Assembly (NCBI GenBank): GCA_022821585.1
Contig: JAJEDI010000046.1
Location: forward strand, 1-56,514
DNA: 56,514 bases
Origin: Caldilineaceae bacterium
Lineage (GTDB): Bacteria > Chloroflexota > Anaerolineae > Caldilineales > Caldilineaceae
Reading direction: 5' to 3'
In this document: in pieces, positions 20,081 through 26,748 of the stretch
Position numbering within the stretch: position 1 is the stretch's first letter
How the letters are laid out: the number at the start of each line of letters is the position of its first letter
Translations under genes and position numbers: made by a program
Notes under the pieces: model-generated
The model's database searches: none
What the model saw: only the letters and a program-made list of their open reading frames with translations
What the model was told of the DNA's origin: nothing

Positions 20081-20911
20081 ATGAGCGACTTCAGCAGACT
20101 CGCGATCAACCAGTTTACGACGCTGCACCAGTGGTCGCTGCCGCAGGCGATCGAAGGGTACGCGCGGAACGGAGTACACGCGATTGGGATCGTTCGGGAC
20201 AAGCTACATGAGGTGGGCGTGGCTGAGGCGAAGAGGTTGCTGCACGCTCATGATATGAAGGTTACGTGCCTTTGTGTCGGTGGACTGTTGACTGATTCGG
20301 ACCCCGAGCGGTTTCGGGCCAACCTGGATTCGACAAGGCGGGCCATCGATGAAGCGGCTGAACTGGAAGCCGAGTGTGTTGTGTTTGTAGCGGGCGGGTT
20401 GCCAGAGGGGTCGAGGGATCTAGCGGCGGCGCGGGCGCGGTGCCTAGAAGGCCTTGCAGAGGTGCTTCCCTATGCGAAACAGTCCGGGGTGACGGTGGGG
20501 TTGGAACCGCTGCACCCGATGATCTGTGCGTTCCGTTCCTGTTTGTCCACTTTGGGGCAGGCGAACGATTGGATTGAGGCGCTGGGGGGTGGTCCGGAAC
20601 TGGGAATCGTGGTGGATGTGTATCATGTGTGGTGGGACCCGGACATGGAGGGGGAGATTGAGCGGGCGGCGGGCCGTATTGTTTCCCTCCATGTTTGCGA
20701 CTGGCTGATGGATACGACGGACCTGCGGCTGGACCGGGGGATGATGGGTGACGGCGTTATCGACATACGGCGGATTCGACGGCTGGTGGAGGCGACGGGG
20801 TACGATGGGTATCGGGAAGTGGAGATATTTTCCGAGCGCAACTGGTGGCGGCGTGATCCAGATGAGGTGGTTGAAATTACGAAGGCCCGTTATTTGTCGG
20901 ATGTAATCTGA
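20081..20911 (+). CDS. Sugar phosphate isomerase/epimerase family protein (TIM barrel)
   Basis: A 276-residue member of the xylose isomerase-like TIM-barrel family (AP endonuclease 2 fold). Metal-ligand positions are visible as GLEPLHP, VVDVYHVWWD, SLHVCDW and the late EVEIFSE, in the order expected for the barrel strands. These enzymes isomerise or epimerise sugars, keto-sugars or inositol derivatives using a divalent metal. The ATG at 20081 begins the conserved part; the open frame upstream overlaps the SDR and is not used. A strong terminator follows at 20,984-21,006. Confidence 0.88.
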   Translation: MSDFSRLAINQFTTLHQWSLPQAIEGYARNGVHAIGIVRDKLHEVGVAEAKRLLHAHDMKVTCLCVGGLLTDSDPERFRANLDSTRRAIDEAAELEAECVVFVAGGLPEGSRDLAAARARCLEGLAEVLPYAKQSGVTVGLEPLHPMICAFRSCLSTLGQANDWIEALGGGPELGIVVDVYHVWWDPDMEGEIERAAGRIVSLHVCDWLMDTTDLRLDRGMMGDGVIDIRRIRRLVEATGYDGYREVEIFSERNWWRRDPDEVVEITKARYLSDVI

Positions 20912-20983
20912 CATTCGCAATCGCGGAACGTCGCGGGGGACATCTTCTTGCCGCGAAGTCACGCGAATGGTCGCGAAGAACAC

Positions 20984-21006
20984 CTCCGGCGAGCCGGAGT
21001 TTTTTT
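20984..21006 (+). terminator. Rho-independent terminator after the isomerase-like gene
   Basis: CTCCGGC-GA-GCCGGAG (seven base pairs) followed by seven T. It ends the 19284-20911 transcript and separates it from the next SDR. Just upstream, sequence of the type CGCGAAGTCACGCGAA looks like a degenerate intergenic repeat. Confidence 0.85.
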
Positions 21007-21120
21007 GTATGACTGGGTGGCTGTGTGAAGACTAACAGCATTCTGCTCTCTCGACTTGCTGATCTAACATAGGGCAACGAGCTCTAGTACCATTCCGAAC
21101 AACAAGGCGAACCGACTCCA

Positions 21121-21966
21121 ATGAGCCAAATTGAATTGACTGTGTCAGGTGGACTCCCTCCCCAAGGAGACAGGTTGGAGGGCAAGGCGGCGATAGTCAC
21201 GGGCGCGGGGTCGCGAGGCCGGGCAGCTCTTGGCATCGGCTACGCAACCGCTGTCCTCTTCGCGCGACACGGGGCGCGGGTGGTCGTGGCGGACTTGGAC
21301 GAGGAGCGGGCCGAGGCGACGATTGAATTCATAAAGGAGCATGGAGGAGAGGCCTCGTTCATTGCGGCGGACATTGCAGAAGAAGAGGACTGCCGGGAAC
21401 TGGCCGAGAAGTGTGTCGGTCGGTACGGCAGCCTGGATATACTGGTGAATAATGCGGGCGCGGTTGGCGGGGGCAAGGTTACGGATTATGAAGAGGCGCT
21501 CTGGAATGTCGCTCTGGACGTGAATCTGAAAGGGCCGGTGATGGCCTGTAAGTATGCGGTGCCGCATATGGCTGCGGGCGGGGGCGGGTCGATTATTCAC
21601 ATTTCGTCGATTGACGGGCTGCTGGCGGGCGCGTATATCAATGTACCGTATTCGGTGGCGAAGGGCGGGCTGGCTACGCTGACGAGGTTGATGGCGGTGC
21701 ATCATGGGCGGGAGGGTATTCGGGTGAATTGCCTGGCGCCCGGGCATGTGCATGCTTCGTTTACAGCTGAGTTTGCGGAGGAGGAGCGGGAGAGGAGGCG
21801 GAAGATCGGGCCGCTAGGGACTGAGGGGACGGCCTGGGACGTGGCTTATGCGGCGCTTTATTTTGCGAGTGATGAGGCGCGGTGGATTTCGGGGATTGTG
21901 ATGCCGGTTGATGGGGGGTTGCTGGCGGCTACGCCGCTGGCGGTGATGGGGAATTTGGGGGAGTGA
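21121..21966 (+). CDS. SDR family oxidoreductase
   Basis: A 281-residue short-chain dehydrogenase. The nucleotide loop is longer than usual: TGAG at 27-30 is followed by SRGRAALGIG, ending at 40. NNAG is at 110-113, and the catalytic residues are S162 or S163, Y177 and K181. The N-terminal 20 residues precede the domain. The gene has its own leader after the upstream terminator. Its stop overlaps a GTG (21,963-21,966) that would start the DUF2834 pseudogene, so the two were once translationally coupled. Substrate not identifiable. Confidence 0.9.
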   Translation: MSQIELTVSGGLPPQGDRLEGKAAIVTGAGSRGRAALGIGYATAVLFARHGARVVVADLDEERAEATIEFIKEHGGEASFIAADIAEEEDCRELAEKCVGRYGSLDILVNNAGAVGGGKVTDYEEALWNVALDVNLKGPVMACKYAVPHMAAGGGGSIIHISSIDGLLAGAYINVPYSVAKGGLATLTRLMAVHHGREGIRVNCLAPGHVHASFTAEFAEEERERRRKIGPLGTEGTAWDVAYAALYFASDEARWISGIVMPVDGGLLAATPLAVMGNLGE

Positions 21967-22328
21967 GGGGGAGGGTTATCTCGAAGATTAAGAAAAAGCA
22001 CGTTTACCTCTTTTTGTGCATTGTCGGAACGGCTCTTCCTTATTCTCAGTTCATTCTTTGGATTTAAGAAAACGGGCTCGACTTTTCCCTTCTTTTTGAA
22101 CAGATTACAAGCTCAAGGATAGCGGCATTCGGCTGGCTGGATGTGGTGGTCTCGGCGGTTGTTCTGTTTGTGTTTATGTTTACTGATGGGGTCGAGAGGA
22201 GGGTTGCGAGGCTGTGGTTGCCTGTTGTGGGCACGCTTGTTGTTGGTGTTTCGTTGGGGCTGCCGTTGTTTCTGTATTTGGTGGAGGTTTCGAGGGAGCG
22301 CCGGGAGGGTGCCGGGGGTGAAGGGTGA
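21963..22328 (+). pseudogene. DUF2834 membrane protein interrupted by one stop codon
   Basis: Reading from GTG 21963, the frame gives a protein of about 120 residues that matches DUF2834 from end to end. It has HVYLFLCIVGTALPYSQF early, ENGLDFSLLFEQ in the middle, and VVVSAVVLFVF then GVSLGLPLFLYL late, with about three membrane segments. A single in-frame TAA at 22,065-22,067 (codon 35) breaks it between ILWI and ENGL, where the family has leucine or similar. No other damage is seen. A restart at ATG inside the second half would lose the first membrane segment. Confidence 0.8.
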
Positions 22329-22443
22329 GTAACCAGGTGAGGTGGAAGGGGAGTCTAGCTGGGATCTGGCTCTTGACTTTCTGATCCGAGAAGTGACAAT
22401 TGATCCAGGGTGGCACACGGATTTGTTGGCACTGGGTTGGGGA
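22329..22443. other. Intergenic, start of lower-G+C region
   Basis: Short gap between the DUF2834 pseudogene and the convergent DUF1828 gene. No terminator or repeat seen. Base composition drops in A+T-richer direction from here to about 29,900. Confidence 0.4.
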
Positions 22444-23223
22444 TCATTCCGCTCTTAGAAGGCTTTCAAACTCGGTTGGATGGGACCACCTAGCGATGTC
22501 AGAGACTCCTTCTACCAGCGAAAAGTCTTTGGGCTGCCACACGTCTTGTGTGTCGTCAAAAAGAGAAACGAAGGTCAGACTGGATTGCCGATCGCGATAA
22601 TGGCTAAGGTCCACGCAACCGGCCACAACGTGCTCAGTCAGCCTTCTGACGGCGCCGCGGGTCCCGGTGGCCAAAATGAAGACAAAACAGGTATGACCGT
22701 CTGAGTGCGTCTCGAAGTCGACTTTCCATTCTTGGGTTGACCTCCCCTGTTTCGACACATCCCGCTTGAAATCAATCGCCCGCTCGCGTAGCCATTCGTC
22801 AACCTCGTCAGCGGTGGTCTGAATTGCCTGGCTACGCAGGGTAAACCAGAGGTCTGAGACACGTACCGCGGCTTGGGCGACACGCAATACTGAATCGCCA
22901 AGCGCGCCGCGGGAGACATCGCGGAGCATCAGTTGGTCACTCTGATTCTCTATGCGTAGAGTCAGGCATACATCCTTAATCAGCGCATCTTGTTTTTGTG
23001 TCCGCTTTTGGCTCACTGATTGCAGCCCAAGCCAGCCCAGTGTATCGCCGAAATCAGTGACGATGTAGCGGCCATTCCTCTCCAGCACAAACACGTCCAC
23101 AACGCCTCCGTCGGGGTAAAGCATGGGAGTGCGTACGCGCACACCTTCCTGGGGTGCCGGCGAGCAGACGAAGAGGGGAGGCACAGCCTCCTGCAGAGAA
23201 GTGCTCAGGCTTGCCGCGTTCAT
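22444..23223 (-). CDS. DUF1828 domain-containing protein
   Basis: A 259-residue soluble protein. Residues about 25-110 form a DUF1828 domain, recognisable by RTPMLYPDGG followed by YIVTDFGDTLGWL. The rest (about 150-259) likely corresponds to a DUF1829-like domain. The biochemical function is not known. The start ATG overlaps the stop of the DUF6978-like gene (ATGA, 23,220-23,223), so the two are translationally coupled and probably act together. The setting, among IS remnants and defence-like genes, suggests a mobile accessory or defence role, which is inference only. Confidence 0.75.
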   Translation of the reverse strand: MNAASLSTSLQEAVPPLFVCSPAPQEGVRVRTPMLYPDGGVVDVFVLERNGRYIVTDFGDTLGWLGLQSVSQKRTQKQDALIKDVCLTLRIENQSDQLMLRDVSRGALGDSVLRVAQAAVRVSDLWFTLRSQAIQTTADEVDEWLRERAIDFKRDVSKQGRSTQEWKVDFETHSDGHTCFVFILATGTRGAVRRLTEHVVAGCVDLSHYRDRQSSLTFVSLFDDTQDVWQPKDFSLVEGVSDIARWSHPTEFESLLRAE

Positions 23224-23672
23224 AGTATAACCTCTCCTTGCACGTGCGGCGGGTGCATTACCCCACGGTGTTCGAGATTCACTTCAACGCAAAATTGCTC
23301 CCAAACCTCTACCGGCCGATCCCAAGGGGTTGTTATGTCTTCGGGCACGTAGGCCCACGTATCCCTGTTTTCTGGAGTCCAATAATTTTTGTGTGTCTCG
23401 CCTACCACACGCCCATCTGGATTAATGTGCTCTGCCCCCAGATCCAGCCCATAGATTCGCCCTACACCACGGTAAATGATGGCATAGGACAATTTGCCGG
23501 AGTAGGGATTGTACCAGCCCTGAAGGAATAAGGGGAATCCTTCATCGGAATTGACGTCGTGTCGAAACATCATCGCCAATGGGTTCTGACTTGAGCTCCA
23601 TGAAATGTCACCTTGGATTCGCTTGGTCTCATCGGCGATTATTGCATCGTATTCCGGCTGGCTAAGAGTCAA
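23220..23672 (-). CDS. DUF6978-like protein
   Basis: A 150-residue soluble protein. The segments AIIYRGVGRIYGLDLG, HINPDGR and the following THKNYW resemble the DUF6978 family. The only start in frame is TTG 23672, with GGGGGTA about 12 bases upstream inside the remnant of an IS3-family element. The original promoter or start may therefore have been replaced when that element inserted. First gene of a two-gene unit with DUF1828. Confidence 0.6.
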   Translation of the reverse strand: MTLSQPEYDAIIADETKRIQGDISWSSSQNPLAMMFRHDVNSDEGFPLFLQGWYNPYSGKLSYAIIYRGVGRIYGLDLGAEHINPDGRVVGETHKNYWTPENRDTWAYVPEDITTPWDRPVEVWEQFCVEVNLEHRGVMHPPHVQGEVIL

Positions 23673-23675
23673 AAT

Positions 23676-23774
23676 GCCGCTGTACCCCCTTTTTGGCCAT
23701 CGTACTGCCCCACCACAGGCTTGGTGACTTGCTCTATTTTACACCTTACCTTGTGGTCCAGTTTATGGGGCCCA
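23676..23774 (-). mobile_element. Remnant of an IS3-family element (5' end only)
   Basis: On the minus strand this reads TGGGCCCCATAAACTGGACC, a leader, then ATG at 23700 encoding MAKKG before homology is lost. It closely matches the 5' end of the IS copy at 25,641 (terminus TGGCCCCAAGAACTGGACC, leader, ATG at 25568 encoding MVKKR). Only about 95 bases are left. The remnant lies directly upstream of the DUF6978-like gene and points the same way. Confidence 0.8.
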
Positions 23775-23797
23775 CTTCGGTCGTCCTATCATTCTTC

Positions 23798-24637
23798 CTA
23801 TTCCAGGACTGACTGAATAAGCTTTCGTGAACAACCTGCTATCGCGTCGGATTGCTCGAATACCTTACGGTTGATTGAGGCGACGTGATTATCCCTTATG
23901 GAAATTATCTTGTCGCTTTCGCCGGGGCAAGGAGTAACGGCTACATCTCGAGCCAGGGCCAACCAGAGTTCAACCGATGGATCAGCTAGGTGAGCCCGGC
24001 CAGGATACGTCAACTTCAATACTGGGTTTCTTCCGATAACGAAACCTCGCTTTGACTTCGGGTTTCGGACTACAGCTACGCACATTCTTTTCTTTGAGAG
24101 TATGTCAAACCACTCGCCATGCATCGTTGTGACGCTCTTAATGCTGGCGTTCCTCCAGAGTCTTTCCATGGTCCTTTTGTCGTACAGGATCGACAATTCA
24201 TCATCTTTGAACAGTCCCAGTTGACTCAAAAAACTAATCTCATTGAGCACCTCTCGTCGAGTTTCTCCTGTATGCTTGTTACGCGTTTCCGGCACTCGTA
24301 TGAACTGACAGTATAGGAATCTCAACCAGATATCCTTCTCCTCCGGCGTCAGCCCGGGGGGGGCTGCACGCCGAGCGGTGCATACAATCTTTTCGACGAC
24401 TGGACTTGCCTTGGCTTCAATCGTCGACAGAAACTCCTTTTCCACTGACGCGTCTTTCGTTCCGTCGGATTCAATCTGAGTATAAAGGTCCTTTTCTACG
24501 AAGACTCCTCTTGGCTTACTCTTCCAAATCCCTCTGTTACGGTGCCGTTTATCAAGAACGTACAAGTAACCGTCTTTGTCTGAAAATCGTTCCAGTAGAA
24601 ACTGAGGAACCGAATGTTGATTTTTCGGAACGCTCAT
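23798..24637 (-). CDS. DUF4238 domain-containing protein
   Basis: A 279-residue soluble protein. It opens with the family pattern: HSVPQFLLERF, then YLYVLDKR, then EKDLYT near residue 50. A helical middle follows (LTPEEKDIWLRFLYCQFIR), and the C-terminal half includes GFVIGRNPVL. DUF4238 proteins are scattered accessory genes with no established activity. The start lies only a few bases from the truncated end of an IS3-family transposase, so the natural promoter is probably gone and expression may come from the insertion sequence. Another IS3 5' end lies just downstream. Confidence 0.8.
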   Translation of the reverse strand: MSVPKNQHSVPQFLLERFSDKDGYLYVLDKRHRNRGIWKSKPRGVFVEKDLYTQIESDGTKDASVEKEFLSTIEAKASPVVEKIVCTARRAAPPGLTPEEKDIWLRFLYCQFIRVPETRNKHTGETRREVLNEISFLSQLGLFKDDELSILYDKRTMERLWRNASIKSVTTMHGEWFDILSKKRMCVAVVRNPKSKRGFVIGRNPVLKLTYPGRAHLADPSVELWLALARDVAVTPCPGESDKIISIRDNHVASINRKVFEQSDAIAGCSRKLIQSVLE

Positions 24638-25294
24638 AAGCTAAGTTGTTGTCCTAATCGCTGAGGACAGGCTGTGAAGGCATCGGCCGTGAACTGTGCG
24701 CCCTGATCGGTGTTGAAGATCTTGGGCCGACCCGTGCTGAGCGCCTTACGCAGGGAATTGAGACTGAAGCTACCGTCCAAGGTGTTGGAAAGCTGCCAAG
24801 CGAGGACATTACGACAGTACCAGTCGATGACAGCGACCAGATACATGAATCCACACAGCAGCGGCACATAGGTAATGTCTGCGCTCCAGACCTGGTTGAC
24901 ATGCGTAATCGGCAGGTTGCGCAGAAGATAGGGATAGCGCATGTGCCCTTTGCCAGGCGAACTGTTGCTTCTCCTAGGATCGATAGCTTGAATGCCCATC
25001 AGACGCATCAGACGTCTGAATCGGTTGCTATTGACTGCGTAGCAGAGTCGACGCAGATGCGCGGTCATGTTGGGCCAGCCATAGAAGGGCGTGCGCAGGA
25101 ATTGCTCGTCAATGTCGGCAGACCGACCGCTTTGCGAACTGGCGCATCAGATGCAGGTTCAGCTCCGACTCGGAAGCCGCCTGACAGTAGAAGGAGGCCC
25201 GATTGAGCCCCAACAGTCCGCACTGCCTGCGTACACTCCGAGTTGCATGTCGGTTCTCAACCATGCGCCGTCTCTCACTGACCGAAGCGGGCAA
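24638..25294 (-). pseudogene. IS3-family transposase orfB, frameshifted and truncated
   Basis: Two pieces in different frames make up the integrase-core transposase. 25,294-25,109 carries the N-terminal part (RRQCGLLGLNRASFY). The second begins upstream of 25,068 (DEQFLRTPFYGWP) and carries the catalytic core, with D in WSADITY and D in NTDQGAQF. The frames are broken at about 25,110. The C-terminal part with the third catalytic residue (Glu) is missing, because sequence ends at about 24,640. Inactive. Confidence 0.85.
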
Positions 25295-25568
25295 CTTTCT
25301 TTCTTAACCACTCAAGTTCCATCTTGAGCCGCCCGGTCTGTTCATAAAGTTCTGCTTCCTGCGCCTCCTGCTCCCGTTGCTTGCGCTCACCATTGCCGGC
25401 GAAGACGCTGGGCCCGTCTTCCAGCAGCTGCCGTTTCCAGGCCCGTATCATGTTGGGATGAATCTCGTGTTCACTGGACAACTGGCTAATCGTCTTGCTG
25501 CCTTCGAGCGCTTCCAGCGCAATCCGAAACTTGTAGGCTGCCGAGTGCCGCCGCCGTTTCTTGACCAT
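25275..25568 (-). CDS. IS3-family transposase orfA
   Basis: A complete 97-residue DNA-binding protein of the insertion sequence. A helix-turn-helix region (ISQLSSEHEIHPNMIRAW, about 38-55) is followed by a leucine-zipper-like coil at about 70-92. It overlaps orfB by 20 bases in another frame, as usual for IS3 elements that make the full transposase by -1 frameshifting. As orfB is broken, only OrfA could be produced. Confidence 0.88.
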   Translation of the reverse strand: MVKKRRRHSAAYKFRIALEALEGSKTISQLSSEHEIHPNMIRAWKRQLLEDGPSVFAGNGERKQREQEAQEAELYEQTGRLKMELEWLRKKVARFGQ

Positions 25569-25641
25569 CGTTCTGCCCCTCCACAGGCTTGATGAATTGC
25601 TCCATTATACATCTTAGCTTGTGGTCCAGTTCTTGGGGCCA

Positions 25642-25880
25642 AGCTCAGGACAAGACCTTTCCTCTTTCCGAAGGAAACTACAGCTTCGTCAAAGTTTGTT
25701 GGTTGTACTCTTTCTGCCACGCTGTCACGACTTCGGCTTAGCGGACCGCGAATCAGTAGCCCCTATCAGAGGCTTAGATGTGGCGGACTGGAAATGGCCG
25801 GGCCGTCTCGCACACGCAAAAAGGCTCCAAATCCTCCGAGGTAAGCAACCAAAGTTTGCATGGTTTTTCGGCAGTGGGCG
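25642..25880. other. Non-coding flank of the IS element
   Basis: About 240 bases between the IS terminus and the HEPN-like gene. A minus-strand frame from GTG 25720 (MAERVQPTNF...) runs into the IS and could be the start of a gene broken by the insertion. It has no ribosome site and no recognised family. Confidence 0.4.
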
Positions 25881-26564
25881 TCAAGCGAAAACGGGGTAGG
25901 GAATATCCATTTCTTTAAGTTCACCCGCAATGAAGTCCATTACTCGACACACCCTCTCAATTCCTGTTTCGAACTCTATCCTGGACAGATCGATAACAAT
26001 GTAAGTGCCTTCTCTACGGGGTCCACCGAACAGCCTTTCCAGCTTCTTCTCTCGGGCCTTAGACCGGCTTGGTGACCAAAATACTTTCTGCTGCCATGAC
26101 CCTACGACTTGCTGCATGAGCGAAACATAGCCGTGAGACAAGGCGTCTCTGTAAATTGGAATCCAATCAAGATCTTCTCTCAGTTGATTGGACAACTTAG
26201 ACCTGAAGCGCATCTCGAATTCTCTGCGCAATGTTTCCGAAGACCACTTTTCCAGCATGTCCAAAGTGGCTTGGCCTAATTCTGCAGGTAAATGCCTACC
26301 GTTCTCGATCGTACATCGGGTTAAGAGGTCTGAGTCATCGTGCAAGCAGATCAACCCAGCCATTTGACTTTGCAGCCACAGTGAGGCCATCAGGAGTTGA
26401 CTATGTCGAACGAGCCCGGGTTCTTGATAGAGTGATTTTACAAGAAAGTCCGGGGGCATCCCCTCAGCCATTCGACTTGCGTCGAAGACAGTCCTCCATT
26501 TATACCGTGGTTGCGCCTCCTTTTGTGATTGGTCGCTAGCGCTGCGGTTCTTATTTCTCGGCAT
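25881..26564 (-). CDS. HEPN-like protein of unknown function
   Basis: A 227-residue, mostly helical protein that I do not recognise as a named family. After a basic, disordered first 25 residues there are long helices. RDALSH at 139-144 gives the R-x4-H spacing of HEPN ribonuclease-type domains, placed after a helix (REFEMRF, KLSNQLREDL) as in that fold. This is motif-level evidence only. The start is set at ATG 26564; the frame continues seven codons to a TTG. It lies 185 bases downstream of the zinc-hook ATPase on the same strand and could be its effector. Confidence 0.6.
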   Translation of the reverse strand: MPRNKNRSASDQSQKEAQPRYKWRTVFDASRMAEGMPPDFLVKSLYQEPGLVRHSQLLMASLWLQSQMAGLICLHDDSDLLTRCTIENGRHLPAELGQATLDMLEKWSSETLRREFEMRFRSKLSNQLREDLDWIPIYRDALSHGYVSLMQQVVGSWQQKVFWSPSRSKAREKKLERLFGGPRREGTYIVIDLSRIEFETGIERVCRVMDFIAGELKEMDIPYPVFA

Positions 26565-26748
26565 ATTCGTCGTTTTTGCGAGCAAGTCTTGGGTTCAGTT
26601 TTTCGAGTACGCCTACGCCACAGGCAGGGAGTACGAGACGCGCATTGTTTCCACGTTCGCATGCACTGGGCGTTTGCGGTGAGCAACAAGGTCGGCCGGT
26701 TCCTCATTGAACCAGTAGCTGTGACATTGACGTGTAACTAAGTGCCAG

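Larger units (their letters stand above)
24638..25641 (-). mobile_element. IS3-family (IS150-like) element, 3'-truncated
   Basis: The element starts at its 5' terminus TGGCCCCAAGAACTGGACC (minus strand, 25,641 downwards), runs through orfA and a damaged orfB, and stops inside orfB at the start of the DUF4238 gene. The far inverted repeat and the last catalytic residue are missing, so it cannot transpose by itself. Its 5' end is nearly the same as the remnant at 23,676-23,774. Confidence 0.85.

Noticed and set aside
24638..25641. Composite transposon carrying DUF4238
   Set aside because: Both IS pieces lack their 3' ends and the transposase is broken, so a functional composite element is not supported.
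25448..25720. 90-residue frame crossing the IS3 terminus
   Set aside because: It joins host-flank sequence to the IS leader. It may start with a disrupted gene, but the host part is only about 26 codons and unrecognised.
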